This document shows positions 7,665-17,200 of a stretch of DNA of 42,847 bases, piece after piece. The stretch is from an uncultured Bacteroidota bacterium (lineage in GTDB: Bacteria; Bacteroidota; Bacteroidia; Chitinophagales; Chitinophagaceae). Below the pieces are notes generated by a model, which did not search any database, was not told the DNA's origin, and saw only the letters and a program-made list of their open reading frames with translations. The position numbers and the translations under genes were made by a program. Positions within the stretch are counted from its first letter, which is position 1, and each line of letters starts with the position of its first letter. Where the stretch lies: the NCBI GenBank assembly GCA_903881585.1, contig CAIRTW010000042.1:1-42847 (forward strand). The letters run 5' to 3'.

Positions 7665-8408
7665 CTACTTTCCCCCGTTCGCCCGAAGATCAGCCAGACA
7701 ATTACTATCCAGCACGGGCACTGTGCTCAACATACCGTGGAGCGAGGCATGTGTGTCTATAGCATAGTACATCAGGCAATGGGTATTGTTGCAATGATTG
7801 CCATGCACAGTATCCTGATGAAAAACCTGCATAGCAGAGCCCAGGTTTACCAGCCCGAGAATGTGGCCAAACTCATGCTCCAGCACACCCGTTTCCAGCG
7901 CCACGCGCGATACCTGCCCTAAACCGCCGGAGTTAGTGGAAATATCCTGGCCAAAAAGACAAATGGATGTGTTGCGGTAAGCGAAGCCCAAAGTGGATAG
8001 CGAAGTATCGAAACCATCGGTGACCAATATATATACCGCAATCGTGCTGCCACTTGTATATGCAGTGCGGTTTTGCCGTTCTACAATTGCTGCGGAATCC
8101 ACGGTGAACACATTTACATCCGCAGGGATCTGGGTTTGGGTAATGTTTATTCCGCCAGGCTTACTGCAGAGCCCACTGATATAGGTGGTGAAATTGGTTA
8201 GTGTCGCTGTGTCCAGTTCATACCCTGGCATATACTGCACCTGTATATTGAGTGTGGTGTACTTAGCATCGCTGAGCAGGTCATTGGCCGACTTGCCAAG
8301 TGCCTGGTCACTGTAGCTGTTGGGTAAAGTTTCAGGATTGGTGTTGCTTTCCTTTTTACACGAGAAAAGAAACAGTATAAGCCCTAAAAAAGGCAATAAC
8401 TTCTTCAT
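7665..8408 (-). CDS. Zinc metalloprotease-like lipoprotein
   Basis: LFLFSCKK lipobox and HEFGHILGLVNLG (HExxH metzincin-like) motif. Confidence 0.75.
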   Translation of the reverse strand: MKKLLPFLGLILFLFSCKKESNTNPETLPNSYSDQALGKSANDLLSDAKYTTLNIQVQYMPGYELDTATLTNFTTYISGLCSKPGGINITQTQIPADVNVFTVDSAAIVERQNRTAYTSGSTIAVYILVTDGFDTSLSTLGFAYRNTSICLFGQDISTNSGGLGQVSRVALETGVLEHEFGHILGLVNLGSAMQVFHQDTVHGNHCNNTHCLMYYAIDTHASLHGMLSTVPVLDSNCLADLRANGGK

Positions 8409-8446
8409 AAATAATTTTTAGAAAATCAATAAAAACCCTGCCAATG

Positions 8447-9214
8447 TCACACCCCGAGTTTAAACAGATTGATGTGCTGCTGTTCCGGTGTTGTAAGTAC
8501 AATACTTGCTGCACCTTTATCCGTGTAATTTGTGAGACCCGCTTCCTTCAGTTTAGCTATTTTGTCTTTCATATCAGCAGCAAAAAACGTAATTGCCGGG
8601 CAGCCAAAACTGTCTGTTTGGTGCGCACCAACAATGCTCAGCCCATCAGACAGTATAGCCCACGGATAGGGGGCAGTGAACTTTGAAATAGCTCTGAAAC
8701 CAAGCAACTCCCAGAATGCAAGTGATTTTTCAAGATCAGTAACCGGATGAGCAAACTCGCCGAACAAGCCGCAAGCCTTATTCACATATTTCTCCGGGTT
8801 AAAGTAATCCTGTTGCGGCATAGAGAGCATACCGGGGCCGGGGGGCTGCGAGAAGCCTTCTATAATATTTACAAGGCTCACAGTAAGGCCATCGGGCGAC
8901 TGAAAAACGAAACGCTTAATTGGGTCGGTATCTTTAGCGCGGTAAGTAAACTGGACGCCCTTTTTATCCAGATCAGCCACAACCCCATTTATATCCTTTA
9001 CATAATATGTGAGCGCGATATACGGTACAGAGTCTTTCCTGAGCATGATGAGTAAGACACCATCGGTTATTTGTATCCATGGAAACGGCCAGTCGGCGCG
9101 GTAAAGCTCTTTGAAGCCCAGCATCTGATAATAAACCAGTGACCGATCGAGGTCGGGCGTTGTGATGGTAAACGCAGTAATTTCACCAAGTATTGGTGTG
9201 GGCAAATTTTCCAT
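8447..9214 (-). CDS. VOC (glyoxalase/bleomycin resistance) family protein, two domains
   Basis: Repeated TTPDLDRSLVYYQMLGF and HPVTDLEKSLAFWELLGF motifs. Confidence 0.88.
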   Translation of the reverse strand: MENLPTPILGEITAFTITTPDLDRSLVYYQMLGFKELYRADWPFPWIQITDGVLLIMLRKDSVPYIALTYYVKDINGVVADLDKKGVQFTYRAKDTDPIKRFVFQSPDGLTVSLVNIIEGFSQPPGPGMLSMPQQDYFNPEKYVNKACGLFGEFAHPVTDLEKSLAFWELLGFRAISKFTAPYPWAILSDGLSIVGAHQTDSFGCPAITFFAADMKDKIAKLKEAGLTNYTDKGAASIVLTTPEQQHINLFKLGV

Positions 9215-9314
9215 ATTGTATCAAATAAACGGATGGTTGAAGTTACCGTTTTTATATTCTTTATGATACCGTTTAGTTTGCAATGCTTAATTTTAATAAC
9301 AGAAACAACCCGTT

Positions 9315-9833
9315 ATGAAACCAATATTCTTCAAAGCCGCCACTACGCTGCTGCTGGTTATTTTTTTTACGATCAGTGCAGAAGCGCAGTTCGAGAACGT
9401 ATACATTGGTGTGAACGGGCTCACCTGCTCCCAGTGCTCCCGCACCGTGGAACTAAGCATTCGCAAGCTGGATTTTGTAGCCGATGTGCAGATGAACCTG
9501 GAGCATACCGAGGGCAAAGTAGTGCTGAAAAAAAACAAGAAACCGGATATGGACAAAATCGCCCAGGCCATTGTGAATGCCGGCTTCTCTGTGCGCTACC
9601 TGCAGGCCGACCTGCATGTAGATAACTCGGTGGTTACCTCTGGCTCCTGTTTCAGTTACAACGGCGACCAGTACGTGCTTACAGATGCGCCGAACAAACC
9701 AATAGCAGGAGAACTAAAACTAAAGTTCATAGGTAAAAAATACATGGCGAAAAACGACTTCAAAAAAATGGAAGCCCACATGAATGACAAGTGCGGTAAC
9801 ACTGCCGGAAAAGTGTATCACGTGGCTTTATAA
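9315..9833 (+). CDS. Heavy-metal-associated (HMA) domain protein, secreted
   Basis: Signal peptide, NGLTCSQCSRTVELSIRKL with CxxC. Confidence 0.8.
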   Translation: MKPIFFKAATTLLLVIFFTISAEAQFENVYIGVNGLTCSQCSRTVELSIRKLDFVADVQMNLEHTEGKVVLKKNKKPDMDKIAQAIVNAGFSVRYLQADLHVDNSVVTSGSCFSYNGDQYVLTDAPNKPIAGELKLKFIGKKYMAKNDFKKMEAHMNDKCGNTAGKVYHVAL

Positions 9834-9864
9834 GCCGGCAAGATCCAAACAATTTCCCGGCTCT

Positions 9865-10656
9865 CTATTGCTGGTATCGGAACATATGCGGTATACTATC
9901 CGCGATAAGCTTGCCCAGCGCGGGGTTCACCAGGTTGTTATCTGTTGTGTCTTCAGTTTTAAAGTTTACGCCCGAAAGCAGTTTACCGTAGTCGCAGATC
10001 AGATAGATGTCGTTAGTACCACCCGCCACTGCGGTATATGGTGCATAAGGCGAACCGGTGCGCAACGGCATTTTTACGGTGTCCCTGTTATTAGCGGCGC
10101 TTATCCCGTAAGAGAAATAAGCAAGGTTCGCGCCCGTAAGCCCGGCCGTTGTATCGGCAAAACCCAGCAGGTACATAGACATATACTCCAGTGTGCCACT
10201 CGGGTAAAACATACTGCCGCTTGATACATAACCCGCAGGAAAGAATTCACTCGACGGCAAACCATTGGTATACGGATCAAGGCCAACATTAAAGGAAACC
10301 GAATTGTAAGTGCCGGGAGGCGCCGTCCCTATCACGTAACTTTCGCTATCAATGTCGGTTAATATATACGCATCCGGAACAGTATAGCTGGTGCCATTGG
10401 TATTCTGAAGCACCACATTATAAATGAAAAACTGCCCCAGCGATAACCCTATATGCCGACCCAGGGAATCGGTATACAGCGTTGTAGCGCTGAGTATTCT
10501 GCTGGTATCGATAGTTGGCTGCAGGTGAAAATAAAAAGTAGCCATCGTGCTGCCGGGATTGCTGCCTGGGCTCTTTTTGCATGACGTCATATCGGCAACG
10601 GTAATGGATACAATAATAGCCATCATTGTTAGGCGGATCACTATTTTGTTTTTCAT
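9865..10656 (-). CDS. MbnP-like copper-associated lipoprotein (copy 1)
   Basis: LGQFFIYNVVLQNTNG...DIDSESYVIGTAPPGTYNSVSFNVGLDP...IPHMFRYQQ. Confidence 0.75.
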   Translation of the reverse strand: MKNKIVIRLTMMAIIVSITVADMTSCKKSPGSNPGSTMATFYFHLQPTIDTSRILSATTLYTDSLGRHIGLSLGQFFIYNVVLQNTNGTSYTVPDAYILTDIDSESYVIGTAPPGTYNSVSFNVGLDPYTNGLPSSEFFPAGYVSSGSMFYPSGTLEYMSMYLLGFADTTAGLTGANLAYFSYGISAANNRDTVKMPLRTGSPYAPYTAVAGGTNDIYLICDYGKLLSGVNFKTEDTTDNNLVNPALGKLIADSIPHMFRYQQ

Positions 10657-10821
10657 GATTTTCTAAAATGGTGGCAGTGGTAAAGAAATGCTCCCACATT
10701 AGATAGCCAATCATCAAAAAGTTTAAAACCTTGGTGCAAAAAAAAGCTAAAACACCGGTACGTTTCTAAAACACAGCGGTGCTTGTCTCACAATAAAATA
10801 GTTATACAAGCCAAATGATCT

Positions 10822-11151
10822 CTATTTGTATTTAATTTTATAGGCCCGTGGCTTCTTTACAAATTCATCTTTACATTCTTTGGAGCAGAACCCGATTATT
10901 TTACCCTTGTACATGACAGTATCCTCCGAACCTCTGAGTGTTGGCATACCACAAACCGGGTCCGTTTCGTTGGCAACGGCAATTCTTCCCGGTTTCTCTT
11001 TTTTAGCCGTATCTGCCGGGGCAATCACTGTATTTTGGCCGTTCGCTGCCATACCGGTTTTACCTATAGCAGATGATGTACCGGGCACACTTGCATTACA
11101 ACTGCATAATACCGCAAGGACGGCTAAATGCGCGAAATATTTTGATCTCAT
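10822..11151 (-). CDS. YHS domain lipoprotein
   Basis: ETDPVCGMPTLRGSEDTVMYKGKIIGFCSKECKDEFVKKP. Confidence 0.82.
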   Translation of the reverse strand: MRSKYFAHLAVLAVLCSCNASVPGTSSAIGKTGMAANGQNTVIAPADTAKKEKPGRIAVANETDPVCGMPTLRGSEDTVMYKGKIIGFCSKECKDEFVKKPRAYKIKYK

Positions 11152-11211
11152 GATTCAATATTTTTTTGGTGTAACCTATCTTTTCAAGACAAACACTGCC
11201 CCGTAGCCTGT

Positions 11212-11595
11212 TTAGTTATTTAACGCCCCCTGCTCGATCCAATACAGTATCAGCGCCTGCTGGCTTGCAGACAAAGGGGGCGTTGGGGGCCGTGGCATTT
11301 CATTAGAGCGCACTTCGGTGTACAGCAGGCTGGCCTGCGGACTAGTTGTTGATACCAGTTCCTTTACAATTATGGTATTGTAGGCATATGCGCTGTCAAG
11401 ATTCACATTTTGATTGACTCCGTTACCTCCCAGGTGACAACCACTGTTTAGCACACAACTGGCGTTGAGTATGGGAATAATATCCTTACTAAAACTTATC
11501 TGCGGCGTCTGTGGGCTATGGGTACAAGAAACCATCTCGGCCACAACGAGCAGTGCAGCCGAGATGGCAATAACGATGTGTTTCTTATTCCTCAT
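11212..11595 (-). CDS. Cytochrome-c-like lipoprotein with non-canonical heme motif
   Basis: ISFSKDIIPILNASCVLNSGCHLGG...MPRPPTPPLSASQQALILYWIEQGA; start set to MRNKKHIV, overlapping MbnP copy 2 by 11 bp. Confidence 0.65.
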   Translation of the reverse strand: MRNKKHIVIAISAALLVVAEMVSCTHSPQTPQISFSKDIIPILNASCVLNSGCHLGGNGVNQNVNLDSAYAYNTIIVKELVSTTSPQASLLYTEVRSNEMPRPPTPPLSASQQALILYWIEQGALNN

Positions 11596-12415
11596 ACCGG
11601 AACATATTCGGAATCCTTGCTGCAAGTGTATCTGCAATCAGTGGGTTCACCGAAGTCTGATTGCTTGTTGCAAGGTTGATTCCCGATAACAGTTTACCAT
11701 AATCACAGAGAACGTGAATGTAGTTCGTACTGCCTGCACTGGCGATATATACAGGATATGCAGCAGACCCTCTTGTGGGCAAGGAAACCTGAGTTGCGGC
11801 GGTAAGGCTATTAGGTATTTGAAAACTAAATGGTACACTGCCGGCTGGATTGACTGCGGTATCAGTCGATACCGGATCGTAGGCACCGGTGATCACCATG
11901 CCGTAATAACTAGTGCCGTTCCACATACTCGACTGCAGCGGATACGGAACACCATCGGTGATAAAATTAGTAGCCGGTGCAGTAACATCATCTGTACTAC
12001 TCAAGCCTACTGTGAACATCGCGGAAACATAGGTACCCACTGGCACCCTACACAGGTAATAGTCTTCACTATCCAGGCCTTTCAGCAACACAACATTATT
12101 GAGGCTCAACATATTTCCATTTGCATTTACCAGCATGATGTTGGATACAAAAAACTGGGGCACTAATAACTTAATACGCCGGCCCAACGAATCAAAACAC
12201 CAGGGGCTGTAATTAAAGGAGCCTGTAGTGTTGCTATCGTACCCATCTGTGTTACCGCCAATAGTGCTGTCTATGATCTGGGTGTGAAAATGGAAAAGAA
12301 AGGTTGCAGAATCTGAAGATCCGTTATTTTTTTTCTTGCAGGAAGTCATGCCTGCTGACATAAGAAATACCATTATTACCATCAGCGAAAGGACGGCTAT
12401 TGTATGTTTTTTCAT
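11585..12415 (-). CDS. MbnP-like copper-associated lipoprotein (copy 2)
   Basis: Paralogous to copy 1: SLGRRIKLLVPQFFVSNIMLVNANG...GLDSEDYYLCRVPVGTYVSAMFTVGLSS...IPNMFRYEE. Confidence 0.75.
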   Translation of the reverse strand: MKKHTIAVLSLMVIMVFLMSAGMTSCKKKNNGSSDSATFLFHFHTQIIDSTIGGNTDGYDSNTTGSFNYSPWCFDSLGRRIKLLVPQFFVSNIMLVNANGNMLSLNNVVLLKGLDSEDYYLCRVPVGTYVSAMFTVGLSSTDDVTAPATNFITDGVPYPLQSSMWNGTSYYGMVITGAYDPVSTDTAVNPAGSVPFSFQIPNSLTAATQVSLPTRGSAAYPVYIASAGSTNYIHVLCDYGKLLSGINLATSNQTSVNPLIADTLAARIPNMFRYEE

Positions 12416-12504
12416 GAGTATTTTTAATTGAAGTTTGTTTGAAAAATTAGTTTAGTTAGTTAGCTGCCACACCCCTTTGAGGCATGGGACATCAGCAGGC
12501 GTGT

Positions 12505-12521
12505 CACACTTTAGAAGTGTG
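12505..12521. terminator. Perfect 7-bp hairpin downstream of the Met-rich OMP gene
   Basis: CACACTT-tag-AAGTGTG. Confidence 0.4.
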
Positions 12522-12530
12522 CCGCATCAT

Positions 12531-13667
12531 TTAAAAAGAATATTGCAACCCGGCGAGCAGGTTTGATTTTAAGGCCATCTGTGTGCCATTGAGGTTCTGA
12601 TATACAGGCATACCATACTCGGCCATTATACGGAAATGCTCCAGCACCGGTTTCATCAGGTAAAAGTTGAGGCCTGCATATACGTTCATCCAGGTACCGC
12701 CGTAATTGCTTGCTTTTGTGGTTGGGTCATTTTCCTGGTAGATCACATTAGCTACAACCGGATCAGCGCCAGAGATCATGTCTGCATGAACATCTTCGCC
12801 TCTGAGTGTGGCGCTGAGAAACGGCAGGAACTGGTAGCCCGCCCATGCGGTTGCGTGATATACATTGCCGTCTTTATACCCAAGCGAATTATAGTTGAGT
12901 TTTACATCAGCGCCGGCATTTGCGCCCCAGTAAAACAGCCCATATTTCCGGGCATACGTAATGTCAGGGTCTATGCTCACAGATCCGGTACCGGTCTGCA
13001 TATCGTAGGCCAGGCGCTGGTTGTCACCAAGCATGGTGGTGCCAGTCTCCTTTATGCTCCCGGTAGGAAGGCTGATACCAATGCTGCCAATAATGCGCTG
13101 CGCAGCAGTACCTGAGAAATTATAGAGCGCAGACAATTTCGTATCGGTAATACCGGAAGACATAGTTTGCATGCCCATGTTTGTGCCGGCGGGCATATAC
13201 ATCCACGATCCATTCATAAACATGTATCCTCCCTTGGAGTCCATATGCATGCTCATGTTGTTCACCATATATCCGCCCATAGCCATAACTGTTAGCCTGT
13301 CGGTAACACCATACATGGCCATGAGCATGTGCATCTGCATGGTCATTGTTTCGGGGGCCATCATATAGTTCTTGTAAACTGTATTGTCACTTACCTTGTC
13401 TGTGCCAGCATTGTTGCCGCTCATCATGGAATTCATGTAGGTATAAGACAGCATCCACGTACCCTTTTTATGAATATGGTCGGTCATTACACCAAGCGGC
13501 GCCTGCGTATTTCCCGCACAGCCACAGTATCCACTGCAAGACTGGTCGTTATTAGTATTATCAATCTTTATTCCCTGATCTGTATTTTCTTGCTGGGCGT
13601 AGCTGCGGGAAGCCATGATGCCGCAAATAAACAGCAGGAATATTTTTAAAAATTTCATGCTAAACAT
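12531..13667 (-). CDS. Met-rich outer-membrane beta-barrel protein, copper cluster
   Basis: Signal peptide, CSGYCGC segment, Met/His-rich MMAPETMTMQMHMLMAMYG...MSMHMDSKGGYMFMNGSWMYM, C-terminal aromatic LQYSF. Confidence 0.7.
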   Translation of the reverse strand: MFSMKFLKIFLLFICGIMASRSYAQQENTDQGIKIDNTNNDQSCSGYCGCAGNTQAPLGVMTDHIHKKGTWMLSYTYMNSMMSGNNAGTDKVSDNTVYKNYMMAPETMTMQMHMLMAMYGVTDRLTVMAMGGYMVNNMSMHMDSKGGYMFMNGSWMYMPAGTNMGMQTMSSGITDTKLSALYNFSGTAAQRIIGSIGISLPTGSIKETGTTMLGDNQRLAYDMQTGTGSVSIDPDITYARKYGLFYWGANAGADVKLNYNSLGYKDGNVYHATAWAGYQFLPFLSATLRGEDVHADMISGADPVVANVIYQENDPTTKASNYGGTWMNVYAGLNFYLMKPVLEHFRIMAEYGMPVYQNLNGTQMALKSNLLAGLQYSF

Positions 13668-13734
13668 TTTAAAGTTTAATTAAATAAACGCATCCCGCAG
13701 AAATATGCAGGACACCAATCAACTAAAAAAAACA

Positions 13735-14151
13735 TTAAGCAGATGGCGGATGGAAAACAGAACTATGAAAAGAGGAAGTTCGAAGGTCGTTGTAGGTAAA
13801 ATACTTATTGGGAATTTCTGAAGTAACGAAATGCTTTACTTCAAATTTAGTATTAGCGTAAAACAGGTTTACCACCTGCTCACTCTTCTGGTTGCGGGAA
13901 TTGGGCGCCTGCTCCTTGCCTTCTTTTGCCAGCTTCTTTTTCAGACAGCATTTACCATCGCAATGCATAGATGGTTTGTTCCTGTTCTCACAAAGATTTT
14001 TGGCTATGTAGTCCTTGTTGGCATAATACTGGCCCAGTATTACAACCTGGCTAAAGGTTTGTAACAATATACCCACGAGGGCAAATATGGCAACCAGTCT
14101 TTTCAATATATACTGATTCTTATCAGTTTTTAACGATAAAGTTACGGACAA
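13735..14151 (-). CDS. Small protein with CENRNKPSMHCDGKCCLKKKL motif
   Basis: One hydrophobic segment then Cys-rich motif. Confidence 0.7.
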   Translation of the reverse strand: MSVTLSLKTDKNQYILKRLVAIFALVGILLQTFSQVVILGQYYANKDYIAKNLCENRNKPSMHCDGKCCLKKKLAKEGKEQAPNSRNQKSEQVVNLFYANTKFEVKHFVTSEIPNKYFTYNDLRTSSFHSSVFHPPSA

Positions 14152-14187
14152 CTGCTATTATTTCCTAAATTTACTTACCGGTATTAT

Positions 14188-15180
14188 ATGAAAAAAGCCT
14201 GCTCCCTGCTGTTCGTAACCTTCCTTTCAATTTCCATAAGAGCGCAGGAATTATACAATCTTACGCTGCCGGCCAGCACTTTGCCTAAAGGAGCCTTGGG
14301 CATCAGGCTATTCAATGAAAGCTATAGCGAACAAGGTCTCATCCGTAAGATTACAGAGCTGAAACTGATGTACGGCATAACGTCAAAACTTTCAGTTACT
14401 GTAACAGGAGTAGCATCCGACTACCACTCCTTGTACCTGCCAGTCGATTTTATCCTGCATGACCATTCTGGGGGTAACGCGCCGCCCGCTGCCAATTTGC
14501 CACAAGCGACCCCCAACCCATATATTTTTGCCGGTACTGACCTCTATGCCCAATACCGCTTCCTTGCATCCGATGGGCAGAACTCCCACTTCAGGATGGC
14601 GGCCTATGGCGAAGGGTCTTATGTACGCATTGCTTCGCACCTGGGTGATCCGGAGCTGCTTACCCACAACACCGGCTTTGGCGCAGGCCTTATTACTACT
14701 TATCTGAAATCTCACTTTGCCGCTACAGCTACCTTGGGCTATGTGATCCCGACCGAGTATGCGGGCAATGCTTTCGACAAATATGGTGGTGCATACTATA
14801 CCACCATCAAGTACGGAAATGCCTTTAATTATGATCTTGCGCTGGGTTACCTGCTTTTCCCTCGGCACTATAAAACCTATAATCAGAGCAATGTGAACCT
14901 ATACCTGGAATTCCTGGGCAGGAGTTACGGAGCGGCTGCGGTGACGCAGCAGGACGGGGTGGTAACAGATCACATCCCTAACACGCCTTTCCTGAAAGCT
15001 GGCAACTATGTGGATATAAACCCCGGCGTGCAATGGATCATTAAATCGTCGTTGCGCATAGATGTTTCTGTTGGCTTCCCGCTCATCAATTCATCGTTCA
15101 TACACCAATACCCACTTTATTACATAGGGTTACAACGCTATTTCTTTTTTAAGAAGCGCAGTTCGGCAAAAAGTGATTAA
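14188..15180 (+). CDS. Outer-membrane transporter-like protein
   Basis: Signal peptide and beta-barrel-like pattern, RYFFFKKR end. Confidence 0.6.
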   Translation: MKKACSLLFVTFLSISIRAQELYNLTLPASTLPKGALGIRLFNESYSEQGLIRKITELKLMYGITSKLSVTVTGVASDYHSLYLPVDFILHDHSGGNAPPAANLPQATPNPYIFAGTDLYAQYRFLASDGQNSHFRMAAYGEGSYVRIASHLGDPELLTHNTGFGAGLITTYLKSHFAATATLGYVIPTEYAGNAFDKYGGAYYTTIKYGNAFNYDLALGYLLFPRHYKTYNQSNVNLYLEFLGRSYGAAAVTQQDGVVTDHIPNTPFLKAGNYVDINPGVQWIIKSSLRIDVSVGFPLINSSFIHQYPLYYIGLQRYFFFKKRSSAKSD

Positions 15181-15190
15181 TTTTGATACT

Positions 15191-15607
15191 ATGAAATCCC
15201 TGCCTACAATTACTGCAATTTATCTCATCTGCCTGGTTATTGGTGAAAGCTGCAAGCCTAAATCGGGCAACACGATCACCGGCGGCGGCAAGGGTGGCAC
15301 CTATACCATCAACGTCACTGGCGAGCACCACGGCGGCCTGCTCGATACCTGCAAAATGTATATAAAATATGCGACACTGGATGCACCGGCAAATGGCATA
15401 TATGATGACTCTAATGCTGCCACAATAAGCAATGGAGTGCCTGTAGCTGATTTTAGTGACCTTACTGTTGGCAATTATTATGTGCTCGCAATAGGCTACC
15501 ACGGCGGCTATTCTCCGCCCAATGTTAAAGGGGGCAAGTCATTCGTTGTTTCAGGATCTGCGCAGGTGGTAAGCGATACAATACCTACCTACCAGTATAA
15601 TCCATAA
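15191..15607 (+). CDS. Tandem small lipoprotein 1 (ITGGGKGG family)
   Basis: Lipobox ...GESCKPK; TITGGGKGG; LLDTCKMYIKYATLDAPANGIYDDS. Confidence 0.7.
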   Translation: MKSLPTITAIYLICLVIGESCKPKSGNTITGGGKGGTYTINVTGEHHGGLLDTCKMYIKYATLDAPANGIYDDSNAATISNGVPVADFSDLTVGNYYVLAIGYHGGYSPPNVKGGKSFVVSGSAQVVSDTIPTYQYNP

Positions 15608-16002
15608 TGAAGAATACTATTTACATATCAGCTGTCTTTATTCTCGGCATGGCAGTTACTCAAGGTTGTAAACCCAAGCCCAACAATATCACCGGCGGCG
15701 GCAAAGGCGGAATAGCTGTTATTGCTGCTACGTGCGATTACTACGGTACTTTGCTGGATACCTGCACAGTTTACATAAAGTACAACACACATGACGCTCC
15801 TGCCAACGGTGTTTATGATGATTCGGCGGCAAGTGTATTGGTAAACAACTGGCCAACAGCAACCTTCGACAGCCTTACTGCCGGCAACTATTACCTGCTG
15901 GCTGTGGGTATTCATGCTGGATCTTTGTCGCGCGGAGCCTCACCATGCACCATAGCACAGACCGGAACTACCAAAGCGCTGATAGTAACCGGGCATAATT
16001 AG
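15607..16002 (+). CDS. Tandem small lipoprotein 2 (ITGGGKGG family)
   Basis: Paralogue: CKPKPNNITGGGKGG; LLDTCTVYIKYNTHDAPANGVYDDS. Confidence 0.7.
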   Translation: MKNTIYISAVFILGMAVTQGCKPKPNNITGGGKGGIAVIAATCDYYGTLLDTCTVYIKYNTHDAPANGVYDDSAASVLVNNWPTATFDSLTAGNYYLLAVGIHAGSLSRGASPCTIAQTGTTKALIVTGHN

Positions 16003-16058
16003 CCGTGAGTAAAGCCTTTTCTTTGAGTAGCCTTTAAACAAGGGGCATCCTTTTTTAT

Positions 16059-16066
16059 TACATTTG
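16059..16066 (+). promoter_or_regulatory. Bacteroidetes -7 box candidate
   Basis: TACATTTG matches TAnnTTTG, 18 nt before ATG at 16085. Confidence 0.4.
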
Positions 16067-16084
16067 TGATATACAGTTTCTCTT

Positions 16085-17200
16085 ATGAATAACCGGATAA
16101 CAGAATTAGAGATCAACAACTTCAAGTCCATCAAGCACATCAAGATGGACTGTAAGCGGATCAATGTGCTTATCGGCAGGCCCAACGTGGGGAAGTCGAA
16201 TATTCTGGAGGCTCTATCGTTATTTACTGCTCCTTATAGTGATCCCACTAAGAAATTTCTTGGGGATTATATTAGATATGAAAAGCTAAATAATCTTTTT
16301 TATGATCTCGAAAGAAAAAATCAGGTAAGTGTTGTATCTAATTTGGGCTTTGCGGCATTAAGATTTCACATGAACGGAATAAACGCTTATGACATAATCA
16401 TAGGCTCGGATACTACGGCTTTAGATTCAATGAATCGTTCTGATACTGGTAGAACTCTAAATGATAAAAAAAATCTCTTTGCCAGTCTCTTTACTTCAGA
16501 AGTTGTTTTAGATAATGTAATGAAAAATGCTATCCCAGCTTTTTATGCGTCAATGAATGAAGTTAGCAATAGAATGGATATTTTATATGGTAATGATGAA
16601 GGGTATCATACTCCTGTGAAAAAATATCATTTTAAATCATTAAACGAACATCCAAACCATTTCCCGCTCTTTTTACGACCACCGTATGGCGACAACCTTT
16701 TCACGATTATTGAAAGTAACCGTGATTTATGGGGAGAGGCTGCTGGTTTTTTTAATGAATATGGCTTGGACTTGTTAGTTGATAAAGAATTTGAAAAACT
16801 AAATGTTCAGAAAAGAATAGATCGTTATGTAACAAAGATTCCCTATTCTCTTGCAGCAGACACACTTCAAAGGATAATTTTCCATTTAGCAGCAATAGAA
16901 ACAAACAATGATTCCATTTTGCTTTTTGAAGAACCTGAAAACCACTCTTTTCCACCATACATAAAATTATTTGCGGAGAGATTAATAGAAAACGAGAATA
17001 ACCAATATTTTCTCGCTTCTCATAGCCCTTACATTCTTAAAACATTAATCGAGCAATGCCCTCCGGAAGATTTGTCAATTTTTGTTGCGAGCTATGAAAA
17101 TTATGAAACGAAAATAAAAGTTCTGAATGACGAAGAAATTCAAAATATCCTAGACACTCATATTGACCTATTCTTCAACATTCGTTCTTTTGAAAGATGA
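16085..17200 (+). CDS. AAA_15/AAA_21-type (OLD/RecF-like) ATPase
   Basis: Walker A GRPNVGKSN, Walker B SILLFEEPEN, LASHSPYIL switch. Confidence 0.9.
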   Translation: MNNRITELEINNFKSIKHIKMDCKRINVLIGRPNVGKSNILEALSLFTAPYSDPTKKFLGDYIRYEKLNNLFYDLERKNQVSVVSNLGFAALRFHMNGINAYDIIIGSDTTALDSMNRSDTGRTLNDKKNLFASLFTSEVVLDNVMKNAIPAFYASMNEVSNRMDILYGNDEGYHTPVKKYHFKSLNEHPNHFPLFLRPPYGDNLFTIIESNRDLWGEAAGFFNEYGLDLLVDKEFEKLNVQKRIDRYVTKIPYSLAADTLQRIIFHLAAIETNNDSILLFEEPENHSFPPYIKLFAERLIENENNQYFLASHSPYILKTLIEQCPPEDLSIFVASYENYETKIKVLNDEEIQNILDTHIDLFFNIRSFER

